Notes: generated from the sequence alone by a model not told the origin. A stretch of 64,000 nucleotides of DNA from JACTOJ01 sp032335695 (GCF_032335695.1 NZ_JACTOJ010000020.1:1-64000), one strand, 5' to 3'. Shown: positions 26,171 to 35,544, counted from the stretch's first letter. Translations and numbers: made by a program.

Positions 26171-27097
26171 TTGCAGAACATATCTATAAATGAAGAAGTC
26201 AGATTTAAAAAAGCTAAGAAGCCAAAGGATGTACTTGTTTTCAATGTTTGTGCCTATGTAATTCTCGGATTTACAGCACTAGCTTGCTTGATACCTTTCT
26301 TAATGGTAATATCAGGGTCCTTTACTTCAGAGGATTCTATAGCAAAGTATGGTTTTAGAATCATTCCAAAGGAATTATCACTTTCAGCATACAAGATGGC
26401 ACTTAAAGATCCTTCTGCGATTTTCAGGGCTTACGGAGTCACCATCAGTTTAACTGTACTTGGAACAATACTTGGTGTATTTATAACTGCTATGACTGCT
26501 TATGTTCTTACCAGAAAGGATTTTGAATGGAGAAATAAATTTTCTTTTTACTTCTACTTTACCACTTTATTTAGCGGTGGGTTGGTACCCTGGTATGTAT
26601 TGATGGTAAAATATCTTCATCTAAAAGATAGCTATCTGGCACTTTTACTGCCTCCGCTTTTAAATGTATTTAACATTTTGGTTATGAAGAGTTTTATGAG
26701 CGGAATACCAGATGCAATTTCAGAATCAGCAAAGATTGATGGAGCAGGCGATTTTACCATATTCATCAAACTGATTTTACCTCTAGCAAAGCCAGCTTTA
26801 GCAACTGTTGGTCTGTTCACAGCATTAAACTATTGGAATGACTGGTATGATTCAATGCTCTTTATACAGAATCAAAATTTATATAGTCTTCAATATTTTC
26901 TTTACAAAATAGTAAATAATATAGATGCATATAAGAATTTGATTTCTAAGACAGGAACTAATATACACATGGATTTGCCAAGTGAATCTTTTAAAATGGC
27001 ACTTACAGTCATAGTTACTGGACCTATAATACTTCTATATCCTTTCGTGCAAAGATTCTTTGTACAGGGTATTACAGTAGGAGCTGTTAAAGGATAA
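26171..27097 (+). CDS. Carbohydrate ABC transporter permease (YtcP/MalG-like)
   Basis: This 308-residue partner permease has six helices and the EAA loop ISESAKIDGAGDFTIFIKLI. The end FFVQGITVGAVKG is conserved in YtcP-like proteins. The start is TTG at 26171 behind AGAAGGAGG. The gap to the previous gene is 17 bp. The combination of LplB, YtcP, a large binding protein and YesMN is typical of importers for plant-cell-wall or uronic-acid oligosaccharides; the exact substrate is not readable. Confidence 0.92.
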   Translation: MQNISINEEVRFKKAKKPKDVLVFNVCAYVILGFTALACLIPFLMVISGSFTSEDSIAKYGFRIIPKELSLSAYKMALKDPSAIFRAYGVTISLTVLGTILGVFITAMTAYVLTRKDFEWRNKFSFYFYFTTLFSGGLVPWYVLMVKYLHLKDSYLALLLPPLLNVFNILVMKSFMSGIPDAISESAKIDGAGDFTIFIKLILPLAKPALATVGLFTALNYWNDWYDSMLFIQNQNLYSLQYFLYKIVNNIDAYKNLISKTGTNIHMDLPSESFKMALTVIVTGPIILLYPFVQRFFVQGITVGAVKG

Positions 27098-27150
27098 AGC
27101 TCAATATGAGATTATCATAAATCAATATTCTGGTAAAATAATTGATAAGT

Positions 27151-27180
27151 ACTTTGGAGTTCTTAAAGAGGCTCCAAAGT
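27151..27180 (+). promoter_or_regulatory. Intercistronic hairpin before the binding-protein gene
   Basis: The 9-bp stem ACTTTGGAG / CTCCAAAGT has a 12-base loop and no T-run. It sits in the 130-bp gap between permease and binding-protein genes. Such hairpins commonly protect the downstream transcript end and raise binding-protein levels over permease; that role here is inferred. Confidence 0.55.
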
Positions 27181-27227
27181 ATGCATCATAATTCTAAAAA
27201 TTTTAAAATATACGAGGGGGAACTGTA

Positions 27228-28772
27228 ATGAATAAAGTTTTAAAGAAATTAACTCTTGCAATAGCATTAACAATGACTATGGCAGCTGGTTTCAGTGGTT
27301 GTTCAAGCAAGCAAAGTTCATCAGAAAGCTCAGATCCTAGTAAATTAAGTGCAGTTAAACTTAAGATGTATCTCTTAGGTGATAAGCCAAAGGACTATGA
27401 TGCTGTTTACGGAAAAGTAAACGATATAATGAAGAAAAAGATTAATGCTACATTAGATGTACAGTTTATATCCTGGGGGGACATGAACACTAAATATCCA
27501 TTATTATTCTCTTCCGGAGATGATTTCGATTTAATATTTACTGCCTCAGGCTGGTGTTTCTATAATCAGATGGCAGTAAGAAACGGATTTTCAGAAATAA
27601 CTACAGATATGCTTAAAAAGGATGCGCCTAATACTTACAAGAATGAACCAAAGGTTGCCTGGGATCAGGCAAAGGTTAACGGCAAGATATACATGGTACC
27701 GAATGATCAGGGTCATGAATATTCCTACAATGTATTTGCTATAAGAGGAGACCTTAGAGAGAAATATGGAATACCTGAAATAAAGAGCGAAGCTGATTTG
27801 GAGAAATACTACGATGCTGTTGCTAAAAATGAAAAGGGTATAGTTTCATTAGTAAACGGAGGAGTGCAGAATCTTTACTATCCTTATGCATTTGAAGGTA
27901 ATGGATTAGCTGTTCTAAAGGGAGCAAACTCCAATAGTGATAACCCATCATTATTCTACAAGCTTGATGATACTTCAGGAAAAGTAGTATCAATTGTTGA
28001 CACAGATGCTTATAAAGATTATGTTGTTAAGATGAAACAGTTCGCAGATAATGGCTACTGGTCAAAGAGCTCTCTATCCAGCAAAGAGACAAGAGATGAT
28101 GCATTTAAAGCAGGAAAAGCAGCATCCATGGTTTGGAACATCGGTTCTGCAGCAAGCGACGCAGCATCTATAAATGCTCAGCATCCTGATTGGAAAGTTG
28201 AAATCGTAGACATTCATCCAGGAGTAAAGAAGGTTGCTAATCCTTATACTAACAACGGTATGGCTATAAATGCCAGCTCACAGAATGTTGACAGAGCTTT
28301 AATGGCTTTAGACCTATTAAGATATGACAAAGATATATACAATCTAACTACCTTCGGTATAGAGGGAACACATTGGCAGGCAGTAGGGGATAAGCAGTAC
28401 AAAGAGTTAAGTACATCTTCTAACTTCCCAGCTAACAATGTATGTCCATGGGGATGGCATGTAGACTCAATGGCTCGTACAGATGAATCTCAGCCAGCAA
28501 TAGTAGACCAAATGTCTAATAAATGGGCAAAAGAGGATACTGTAAATAATATTCTTCAAGCATTTAACTTCGATGATTCAAATGTTAAGAATGAAATGGC
28601 AGCAGTAAATAACGTAACTATTCAATATGGTATTCCACTAAGCCTTGGTGTAATATCAGATCCAGTGAAGGGACTAGAAACCTACAAACAAAAATTAAAG
28701 GAAGCTGGATTAGATAAAATACAAAAAGAAGCTCAGAAGCAGGTAGATGCTTTCATAAAAGGAACAAAATAA
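27228..28772 (+). CDS. Sugar ABC transporter substrate-binding lipoprotein (LipO-like)
   Basis: This 514-residue protein has a signal peptide ending FSGC (Cys25) and a Ser-rich linker. The rest is a large family 1 binding protein of the YtcQ/LipO kind: VKLKMYLLGDKPKDYDAVYG, then GDDFDLIFTASGW and GKIYMVPNDQ. It captures the oligosaccharide outside the cell for the two permeases. Ribosome binding site GAGGGGG. Its codon use is more GCA/CCA-rich than its neighbours, as for a highly expressed gene. A strong terminator overlaps the end. Confidence 0.9.
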   Translation: MNKVLKKLTLAIALTMTMAAGFSGCSSKQSSSESSDPSKLSAVKLKMYLLGDKPKDYDAVYGKVNDIMKKKINATLDVQFISWGDMNTKYPLLFSSGDDFDLIFTASGWCFYNQMAVRNGFSEITTDMLKKDAPNTYKNEPKVAWDQAKVNGKIYMVPNDQGHEYSYNVFAIRGDLREKYGIPEIKSEADLEKYYDAVAKNEKGIVSLVNGGVQNLYYPYAFEGNGLAVLKGANSNSDNPSLFYKLDDTSGKVVSIVDTDAYKDYVVKMKQFADNGYWSKSSLSSKETRDDAFKAGKAASMVWNIGSAASDAASINAQHPDWKVEIVDIHPGVKKVANPYTNNGMAINASSQNVDRALMALDLLRYDKDIYNLTTFGIEGTHWQAVGDKQYKELSTSSNFPANNVCPWGWHVDSMARTDESQPAIVDQMSNKWAKEDTVNNILQAFNFDDSNVKNEMAAVNNVTIQYGIPLSLGVISDPVKGLETYKQKLKEAGLDKIQKEAQKQVDAFIKGTK

Positions 28773-28800
28773 AAAATTGCCCTTAGGGGCAATTTTTTTA
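28771..28800 (+). terminator. Terminator of the sugar ABC operon
   Basis: TTGCCC, loop CTTA or so, GGGGCAA, followed by seven T, right after the stop codon. The A-rich 5' side makes it possibly active for degV on the other strand too. Confidence 0.85.
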
Positions 28801-28810
28801 TGGAAAATAA

Positions 28811-29683
28811 CTAAATATGTCTGTTTTCACCGAAGAAAAACAATGCCATGGTTCCAGGACCTGAATGGGAGCCAACTACTGGACCTACATAATTAATGAT
28901 AAATCCTTTTACTTTATGCTGTTCTAAAATTAATTTCTCAAGCAATTTAGCATCCTCATAACAGTCACCATGACTTATAGCTATGAATTGATCTTCTGCA
29001 TTTGTTATTCGATCATTTAATTCATTAGCTAAAGTCCTTATAGATTTTTTCCTGCCTTTTGTTTTAGCTACAGGTATTAAACGGCCTTCATCATCCACAT
29101 GAAGTATAGGCTTAATATCTAATAGGCTTCCTATAACAGCGCTGGTAGCAGAAACTCTTCCACCTCTTTTTAAATGAAAAAGATCATCCACCGTAAACCA
29201 ATGATTTAATTTTAATTTGTTAGCTTCTATCCAAGCTACTAAATCCTCTTTAGCCATACCAGCCATTAGCTTTTGGCAGGCTGTAAAAACTAGAAGGCCT
29301 AGACCCATAGAGGCACATCTGGAGTCAATAACAGAAATATCTGCAGTTGGATTTTCTGCTATAATTTCTTCCTTTGCAAGCATAGCGTTATTATAGGTTC
29401 CGCTAAGAGCAGAAGAAAAAGCTATATATACTAAAGAGTATCCTTGGTCGATAAATTTTTTAAAGGTTTCTTTAAAGGTATAGGTGTTTACTTGAGAGGT
29501 TGACGACATTTCACCTTTTCTAACCTCTGCATAAAAATCACTATAGCTTAAAGTAGTTCCAAAATCATCTACATGATCTTCTCCTTTAAAGTGATAGGTT
29601 AAGGGAAAAACAAATATATCATTTTCCTTTGTGTATTCTATTGGCAGGTCTGAGCAGGAATCTGTCATAAGTAATGTTTTCAT
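28811..29683 (-). CDS. DegV family fatty-acid-binding protein
   Basis: This 290-residue protein has the DegV/EDD fold. The opening MTDSCSDLP, the motif MSSTSQVNTYTF and the GTYNNA block form the fatty-acid-binding site. GGRVSATSAVIGSLLDIKPIL is the conserved second-domain motif. As an FakB-like protein it would present fatty acids to a FakA kinase for phospholipid synthesis; no fakA is nearby. Start ATG, ribosome binding site AAGGGGG. Confidence 0.9.
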   Translation of the reverse strand: MKTLLMTDSCSDLPIEYTKENDIFVFPLTYHFKGEDHVDDFGTTLSYSDFYAEVRKGEMSSTSQVNTYTFKETFKKFIDQGYSLVYIAFSSALSGTYNNAMLAKEEIIAENPTADISVIDSRCASMGLGLLVFTACQKLMAGMAKEDLVAWIEANKLKLNHWFTVDDLFHLKRGGRVSATSAVIGSLLDIKPILHVDDEGRLIPVAKTKGRKKSIRTLANELNDRITNAEDQFIAISHGDCYEDAKLLEKLILEQHKVKGFIINYVGPVVGSHSGPGTMALFFFGENRHI

Positions 29684-29991
29684 TATAAAATTCCCCCTTA
29701 ATAAGAACTCATGTTAAATAGACATGGATTAAAAATTAAAATATAAATATAAAACCATTAACTATATAATTATATCATTTTTTTAAGAGTTTATCATTAT
29801 CAGTATTTAATATACTGCAATTCTAATATTAAATTTCTACCTAAACTCCTAATTATTCATTTTTACTTCTTACTTATAATTTATAAATTACGAATTGCAG
29901 GTTTAATATAGACTAACATAAAAGAGATATTGATATTATAATAAGAATGTACATTAAAAATGCTTAAAAGGATTAACAATGGTGATTTTTC
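29684..29991. other. 308-bp AT-rich intergenic region between degV and the DUF2161 gene
   Basis: No coding frame is convincing. It holds the palindrome CAGTAT-TTAAT-ATACTG (29801-29817), possibly an operator. An 86-bp segment bounded by 9-bp inverted repeats follows (separate entry). A TATAAT at about 29936-29941 could serve the DUF2161 gene, with only a weak -35. A minus-strand TATAAT near 29767 is a candidate for degV. Confidence 0.4.
29815..29900. repeat. 86-bp segment with perfect 9-bp terminal inverted repeats
   Basis: CTGCAATTC (29815-29823) and GAATTGCAG (29892-29900) are exact inverse copies around an AT-rich core with no coding capacity. The layout suggests a small MITE-like element. 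No second copy is seen in the window, so this is tentative. Confidence 0.35.
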
Positions 29992-30708
29992 ATGAATGAA
30001 ATTCTTAAAGAAGAAGATTTATATAATCCAATAAAAGAATATTTTGAGCTTCAAGGCTATAAGGTTAATGGAGAGGTAAAGGACTGTGATTTGGTAGCTA
30101 TTAAGGATGAGACGATTATAATCGTTGAACTGAAGAAAAATCTTACAGTAGCTCTTCTGGCTCAAGCAGTAAAAAGACAAAAAACAGCGGACTTTGTTTA
30201 CGCGGCCGTACCAAAGCCTAAAAATATGAAATATAGCAGCAAGTGGAGAGATATATGCCACCTTTTAAGAAGGTTAGAGCTTGGATTAATAATGGTTGAC
30301 TTCAAAAAAAATAAGACATTTGTAGATATAGTACAAGAGCCGAAAGCCTTTGATATGGAAAAGAGCAAGAGGGTTAATAAAGGCAAGAGAACAGCCATAA
30401 TCAAAGAAACACAGGGAAGATATATGGACCTCAATAAAGGAGGAAGCCGTGGGAAAAAGCTTGTTACTGCTTATAGAGAAGCCGCTATATACATAGCCTG
30501 TTGCCTTAGTAAGTATGGAGAACTTACCCCTAAGAAGCTTAGAAATATGGGCTCTGATGAAAAGAAAACCTTGTCCATATTATATAATGATGTTTATGGA
30601 TGGTTTTACAAAGCTGGCAGAGGACTCTATGGAATCTCTGAAAAAGGTAAAAAAGAGCTGGAGGATTTTAAAGATTTAACAGGATATTTTTTCAGTATAA
30701 TTAAATAA
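29992..30708 (+). CDS. DUF2161 putative PD-(D/E)XK phosphodiesterase
   Basis: This 238-residue protein has the nuclease-fold signature in its N-terminal third: D33 in DCDLVAI and E46-x-K48 in IIIVELKK, with a basic helix after it (LLAQAVKRQKTADF). The C-terminal domain (about 140-238), with YREAAIYIACCLSKYGELTPK, looks like a winged helix. DUF2161 proteins are found scattered in Firmicutes; their function is not established. It stands alone, with GGTGATTTTTC before the ATG. It is not part of an evident restriction system. Confidence 0.8.
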   Translation: MNEILKEEDLYNPIKEYFELQGYKVNGEVKDCDLVAIKDETIIIVELKKNLTVALLAQAVKRQKTADFVYAAVPKPKNMKYSSKWRDICHLLRRLELGLIMVDFKKNKTFVDIVQEPKAFDMEKSKRVNKGKRTAIIKETQGRYMDLNKGGSRGKKLVTAYREAAIYIACCLSKYGELTPKKLRNMGSDEKKTLSILYNDVYGWFYKAGRGLYGISEKGKKELEDFKDLTGYFFSIIK

Positions 30709-30881
30709 AGCTTTATTTGTTGAAAAATGACATATGAATCTTATGCGAAAATTAAATAATAACTAATTTTCAATAAAAGTATTAAAAAATAAAAATAAAT
30801 CAAGAAATAATGGAAACTTAGCTATTTTTATGGTATTATTATACATGCATTACTAAATTTATTAAAAATGTAGGTGATAGC
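30709..30881 (+). promoter_or_regulatory. Upstream region of the Tad operon
   Basis: It is very AT-rich. TATTAT / TTATAC near 30835-30843 could be a -10 element, but no -35 of quality is found at the right distance. I cannot assign the sigma factor. Confidence 0.3.
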
Positions 30882-32309
30882 ATGCAAATGGGCGAAAATG
30901 TATATTTTGATTATAATAGTAATGGTTTAAAGAATTTTTTAGTATGTACTAGTGCTAATAATAAGGAACCAATAAGCTATCAAATCGAGATGATAAACAA
31001 TAATTATCATACTGGTATCAATACTTTGTATAGTCAGCGCTATAACGAAACTTTCCAATTATTTTATGATATCAGTTCAAAGCTTACACTAAAGAGTTAT
31101 CTTATGGAAAATAAATTAAATAAGCAGCAATTTATAGGTATATTAAAAAGTATTGGAGAGATAATTGCTAGTTGTGAAAACTATTTTTTGTGTGAAAAAA
31201 ATTTTATATTTGATCTAGAAAAGATATATGTATGTCAGGATTCTTTAGAAATTCAATTAATATATGTACCGTTAGATGTGGAACTATATGAGAATGTAAA
31301 TGAAGAATACCAGCAACTGGCAAAAAGTATTCTGGTAGATTACGCAACAATTGAAAATACAATTGGAGACAACTTTGTAGAGAGGATATTAGGTGCTTTA
31401 AAGTCAGCAAGTTTTAATTTGGAGGATTTCCTTAAATTACTTAAGGATATAGATTCAAATAAAGTAAGCAGCAATAATACTGCCCTGAACTCAAGGATAA
31501 CTAAGACTAATTCAGAAAAAATCGTAAATTCTAAGAAAATAAAAGAAGAAAGTGTTGTCATTTCAAATAGCCTATCAAAAGAAAAAATAACAAATCAGAA
31601 GAATATTCATCAAAAGCAAATTCAGGATGTAAAATATGAGGTGAAGAAAAAGTACAGAACATCAATAAAATTAATAAGTTTAACAATACAGCTTGCGTTA
31701 ATAATTGTTTTGGTGCTTGCATTTATGACCCAGAATTTAGATACAACCAGCATAATGGCATCTGTATTGCTTGCAGCAGCAGCAGACATATTAATTCTTA
31801 GAAGATTGCTTTCCAAGAATAATTTAATAGAGAAAAAGATTCCAATAAAGGAAGCAGAAATTAAAATTTCTAAGCAGGTTGAGAGCAAGCCCAAAGAAGA
31901 AAAAAATAAAAAAGCTGCCTCAAAATCTTTAAACCAAAGTCAAATAAATCTGTCAAAAAGAGAAATAGTTACTGATATGAATTTTGAAACAGAACTTTTG
32001 ACTTCAAATAACCCATACTTACTGTTAAAAGGTAATGATGGTACGGTGGAAAAAATATATATTAATAAAAACAGCTTTGTTATCGGAAGGCTGCAAGGGC
32101 AAGCAGATTATATATGCAGTAATAAAACTATAGGAAAGACTCATGCTAAAATAGATAAAATAGATATAGAATGCTATATAACTGATTTAAATTCTAAAAA
32201 TGGCAGCTATATAAATGGAGAAAGACTTGTAGGTGGACAACAGTATCTATTGCAGAATGATGATTTAATAACTTTATCTGATATTAACTTTATATTTAAG
32301 CTGTATTAG
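30882..32309 (+). CDS. DUF6382 and FHA domain membrane protein
   Basis: This 475-residue protein has an N-terminal DUF6382-like domain (about 1-175), a charged linker, two adjacent membrane helices (about 262-280 and 288-306), another linker and a C-terminal FHA domain (about 385-475). FHA motifs seen: FVIGR, KTHAKI, and DLNSKNGSYINGERL. FHA domains bind phospho-threonine peptides. Both ends should be cytoplasmic. Just before the FHA domain is NFETELL with Thr370, resembling the DTELL repeats of the TadE-like protein at 50246, so self-association after phosphorylation is possible. It is the first gene of the Tad operon. Ribosome binding site TAGGTGAT. Confidence 0.85.
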   Translation: MQMGENVYFDYNSNGLKNFLVCTSANNKEPISYQIEMINNNYHTGINTLYSQRYNETFQLFYDISSKLTLKSYLMENKLNKQQFIGILKSIGEIIASCENYFLCEKNFIFDLEKIYVCQDSLEIQLIYVPLDVELYENVNEEYQQLAKSILVDYATIENTIGDNFVERILGALKSASFNLEDFLKLLKDIDSNKVSSNNTALNSRITKTNSEKIVNSKKIKEESVVISNSLSKEKITNQKNIHQKQIQDVKYEVKKKYRTSIKLISLTIQLALIIVLVLAFMTQNLDTTSIMASVLLAAAADILILRRLLSKNNLIEKKIPIKEAEIKISKQVESKPKEEKNKKAASKSLNQSQINLSKREIVTDMNFETELLTSNNPYLLLKGNDGTVEKIYINKNSFVIGRLQGQADYICSNKTIGKTHAKIDKIDIECYITDLNSKNGSYINGERLVGGQQYLLQNDDLITLSDINFIFKLY

Positions 32310-32321
32310 GGGAGATATAGT

Positions 32322-33140
32322 ATGAGTAGATTGCAACTTTCTACAGGTGCTTTAAGTGATATTGGCAATTATAAAAATATAAACCAGGATAATATATTAG
32401 TTCAGATTGGTGATGGACCCTATGGAGAATTTGGATTGATGGTGGTATGTGATGGAGTTGGTGGACTTTCCCACGGAGAAATAGCCAGTTCTATAGCGAT
32501 AAATGCTTTTAAGCTTTGGTGGAAAAACGAAGTCATAAACATTATAACTTCAGCAGATGAAGATATCATAACTTCTATGGAAAGTGTTGTGAACAAAATA
32601 AATTTAAGAATAATCAACGCAGGTAAACAGAACAATAGCTTATATGGAACCACAGTATCTTGTATTTTTATATACAACGATAAATATTATATTGTTCATG
32701 TAGGAGACAGTAGAATTTATAAATTAGAAAATAAATTTAAACAGATTACTGAGGATCATTCTCTTGTAGCATATCAAGTTAAAAACATGATAATAAGTGA
32801 AGAAGAAGCTGAGCAGAGTCCGCAAAAGCATGTATTGATTCAATGCGTTGGAGCAAAAGAAAAAATAGATATTTATAAGAGAATTGGATCTATAAGAGAA
32901 AGAGAATTTTTTTTGCTTTGTACTGACGGATTTTACAATAAATTAGATATTAATACATTAAAGAAAAATATTAACAACCATAAAATGATAAACAATGATA
33001 TACTTCAAGAAATATCAAGAAAAACGGTAAAAACCATAAAAGATCAGGGAGAAAAAGATAATATATCCGTAATATTAGTTTATTCAGAACAATGTGATAG
33101 AAAAAAGCATGAAAATTTATTTTCAAGATTATTTAAATAA
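32322..33140 (+). CDS. PP2C-family Ser/Thr protein phosphatase
   Basis: This 272-residue protein is a soluble PPM/PP2C phosphatase. Metal-binding motifs are present: NQDN near the start, VVCDGVGGLSHGE, VGDSRIYKL, FLLCTDGF and EKDNISVILV. It removes phosphate from Ser/Thr residues with Mn2+ or Mg2+. It is sandwiched in the Tad operon between the FHA gene and the CpaE-like gene. The matching kinase is at 48308. The pair most likely sets the phosphorylation state of pilus proteins that the FHA domain reads. Ribosome binding site GGGGAGAT. Confidence 0.92.
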   Translation: MSRLQLSTGALSDIGNYKNINQDNILVQIGDGPYGEFGLMVVCDGVGGLSHGEIASSIAINAFKLWWKNEVINIITSADEDIITSMESVVNKINLRIINAGKQNNSLYGTTVSCIFIYNDKYYIVHVGDSRIYKLENKFKQITEDHSLVAYQVKNMIISEEEAEQSPQKHVLIQCVGAKEKIDIYKRIGSIREREFFLLCTDGFYNKLDINTLKKNINNHKMINNDILQEISRKTVKTIKDQGEKDNISVILVYSEQCDRKKHENLFSRLFK

Positions 33141-33144
33141 AAAT

Positions 33145-33171
33145 GAGGACTTAAAGATAAAAATCAAGTCC
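33145..33171 (+). promoter_or_regulatory. Intercistronic hairpin after the phosphatase gene
   Basis: AGGACTT (33145-33151) pairs with AAGTCCT (33165-33171). There is no T-run. It lies between the phosphatase stop and the ribosome binding site of the next gene and may affect mRNA processing. Confidence 0.35.
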
Positions 33172-33210
33172 TGTTCAAAGGAAATTCAAATAAATATGCA
33201 GGGAGGAAAT

Positions 33211-34299
33211 ATGGCTAGAATTAATCTCACGATAGCAGATACTGATGATAAATATTTAAGTGGACTTATGAAGTTTTTAAGAAGCAATCACTATGAAAAA
33301 TTTAATATTAATTGTTTTACTAATCAAGAGTACCTAATTAAATACATAGAAGAAGAAAAAAGTATAGATATACTACTAATAAGCAGTAATATGTTATGCA
33401 AGGACATAGAGAAATGCAGGGCTAAGTCAATTATGGTACTTTCAGAAAAAAATTCCGATGGTGAGGTAGGTGGCTACCCTTCAATTAAAAAATATCAACA
33501 TGCGGAAAAGATGTATGAAGATATCATAAATACTTATATAGAAAGAGATCCTGAAAGATTAGAAATAATCACCAGCAGAAATAAGGATACAAAAATATTA
33601 ACCTTTTATTCTCCTATAGGCGGTATAGGAAAAACTACAGTTTCCTTAGCTTTAGCGGAAGCCTTGGCAGAAAATAACGACGTTTTGTATATAAATTTAG
33701 AGGATATTCAATCCACCTATTTACTTTTTAGCGAAAAGAAAGAAAAAGGTTTTTCTGAGCTTATATACTATGTAAAAGAAAGAGACAGTAATCTATCTCA
33801 AAAATTTTTGCAGATAAGGGCTAAGGATGAAAAGACCAAAGTAGATTATATACCCTCAGTGGAAAGCCTGCTGGATATAGATGAATTAGAAGAAGAGGAC
33901 ATAAAGTTTTTATTTGATAATCTTCAGAATATGAATATATACAACTATATAATTGTGGATACATCTTCGAAATTTGATTTAAATTATAAAACTCTTATGT
34001 ATATGTCATACAGAGTATTTGTGCTTTTGGGACAAGATACTATGTCTAGTTTTAAAGCTAATCTATTTGTAAATGAGTTTGAAAATATGTCCAATTTCTA
34101 TTTTATAGTGAATAAGTGCTTTCCTGCGAAAAATTACGATATTCCCAAGAATATAGAGAGAGAAAATAAAAAAATAGAAGCTTTTATAAGTTTTGATAAT
34201 AGCTTAGCGTCAGGAGAGGTAGAATATGATAATCTTTTACAAAGTGCAGTCCTAGTAAATGGCACTACAAAATTAATGGATTTAATAAAGCGGAGATGA
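33211..34299 (+). CDS. CpaE/TadZ-like ATPase with degenerate receiver domain
   Basis: This 362-residue protein has an N-terminal receiver-like domain (about 1-115) and a MinD/ParA-type ATPase domain. The receiver has acidic residues ADTDD, but the phosphorylation site reads DILLISSNML (Asp replaced by Ser). The ATPase has Walker A SPIGGIGKTTV, a deviant P-loop lacking the first lysine, and VLYINLEDI. TadZ/CpaE proteins place the pilus machine at a site in the cell. The start ATG is preceded by GGGAGG; a longer frame reaches back to 33094 over the phosphatase end but lacks support. Confidence 0.85.
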   Translation: MARINLTIADTDDKYLSGLMKFLRSNHYEKFNINCFTNQEYLIKYIEEEKSIDILLISSNMLCKDIEKCRAKSIMVLSEKNSDGEVGGYPSIKKYQHAEKMYEDIINTYIERDPERLEIITSRNKDTKILTFYSPIGGIGKTTVSLALAEALAENNDVLYINLEDIQSTYLLFSEKKEKGFSELIYYVKERDSNLSQKFLQIRAKDEKTKVDYIPSVESLLDIDELEEEDIKFLFDNLQNMNIYNYIIVDTSSKFDLNYKTLMYMSYRVFVLLGQDTMSSFKANLFVNEFENMSNFYFIVNKCFPAKNYDIPKNIERENKKIEAFISFDNSLASGEVEYDNLLQSAVLVNGTTKLMDLIKRR

Positions 34300-34305
34300 T
34301 TATAA

Positions 34306-35544
34306 ATGGATGATGAAGCTAGGCAAACTATAATAGAAGAGGTTAAAAGCAGCATTCAGGATGACAAGTACTTAAGGAAAGACATGGAAGAAGAGGAGCT
34401 TTGGGAACTTATCAAGGAAGAGGTTTTTGCAAGGTTAAAAAGAAAGAATCTTTCTATTATGGAGAAGAAAGAAATAATAGTTCAAATATTTAATGCCATA
34501 AAAAAATTAGATGTGCTGCAGCCATTAATAGATGATAAGACTGTAACAGAAATAATGATAAACGGGCCTGAAAATATATTTATTGAAAAAAATGGAGCCA
34601 TACAAAAGGTAGATATGGTATTTGAAAATCGAAAGAAGCTAGAGGATATAATATATAAAATAGTATCTGATGTAAACAGAGTAGTTAATGAAAGCTCACC
34701 TATAGTTGATGCCAGATTAAAAGATGGCTCTAGAGTAAATGTAGTGCTGCCGCCTATAGCCTTGAATGGTCCTATTGTGACTATAAGAAAGTTCCCCGAA
34801 AATCCTATAACCATAGAAGATTTGGTTAGCTGGGGGGCATTGACGGAGGAAACTGCAGAATTTTTAAGACTGCTGGTAGAGGCTAAATACAATATATTCA
34901 TAAGCGGAGGTACGGGCTCCGGTAAAACTACCATGTTAAATGCCCTATCAAATTTTATTCCTCATGACGAAAGGGTAATTACAATAGAAGATTCTGCGGA
35001 GCTTCAGATAAAAACTATAGAAAATCTAGTAAGCCTTGAAACCAGAAACGTCAATACTGAAGGCAAGGGCGAAATAACCATAAGAGACCTTATAAAATCT
35101 TCTCTTAGAATGAGACCGGACAGAATAGTAGTAGGAGAAGTAAGAGGAGCGGAGGCCCTAGACATGCTTCAGGCTATGAATACAGGCCATGATGGCTCTC
35201 TTTCCACAGGCCATGCCAACTCCACAGCAGATATGTTAAGTAGGCTCGAAACCATGGTACTTACAGGAGCACTTCTTCCCTTAGAGGCCATAAAGCAGCA
35301 GATAGCCTCAGCTTTGGATATAATAGTGCATTTATCAAGGCTTAGAGATAAATCTAGGAAAGTGGTAGAGATAACAGAAGTGTCAGGGTTTCAAAATGGG
35401 GAAATAATTCTTAATCCTCTATATGAATTTGAGGAAAGCAGCCAATCACAGCTTAGAAAAGTAGAGGGAGTTTTAAAAAGAACCAATAATCCCATGAAAA
35501 ACCTGGATAAGTTTGTCCATGCAGGAATTACTCCTAAAATATGA
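34306..35544 (+). CDS. cpaF: CpaF/TadA secretion ATPase
   Basis: This 412-residue hexameric ATPase drives Flp pilus assembly. It has an N-terminal domain with LIDDKTVTEIMINGPENIFIE, Walker A SGGTGSGKTTMLNAL, Asp box ITIEDSAELQ, Walker B with RPDRIVVGEVRGAEALDML and His box TGHDGSLSTGHANS. The length is normal for gram-positive TadA. The gene follows CpaE at 6 bp with GGAGATGA as ribosome binding site. It powers the TadB-TadC platform encoded next. Confidence 0.95.
   Translation: MDDEARQTIIEEVKSSIQDDKYLRKDMEEEELWELIKEEVFARLKRKNLSIMEKKEIIVQIFNAIKKLDVLQPLIDDKTVTEIMINGPENIFIEKNGAIQKVDMVFENRKKLEDIIYKIVSDVNRVVNESSPIVDARLKDGSRVNVVLPPIALNGPIVTIRKFPENPITIEDLVSWGALTEETAEFLRLLVEAKYNIFISGGTGSGKTTMLNALSNFIPHDERVITIEDSAELQIKTIENLVSLETRNVNTEGKGEITIRDLIKSSLRMRPDRIVVGEVRGAEALDMLQAMNTGHDGSLSTGHANSTADMLSRLETMVLTGALLPLEAIKQQIASALDIIVHLSRLRDKSRKVVEITEVSGFQNGEIILNPLYEFEESSQSQLRKVEGVLKRTNNPMKNLDKFVHAGITPKI

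Noticed and set aside
30709..30881. T-box or riboswitch leader before the Tad operon
   Set aside because: No T-box sequence, no GC-rich multi-stem structure, only short AT-rich stems.
33094..33210. Longer start for the CpaE-like gene overlapping the phosphatase
   Set aside because: The added residues have no receiver-fold features and no ribosome binding site, while ATG 33211 has GGGAGG.
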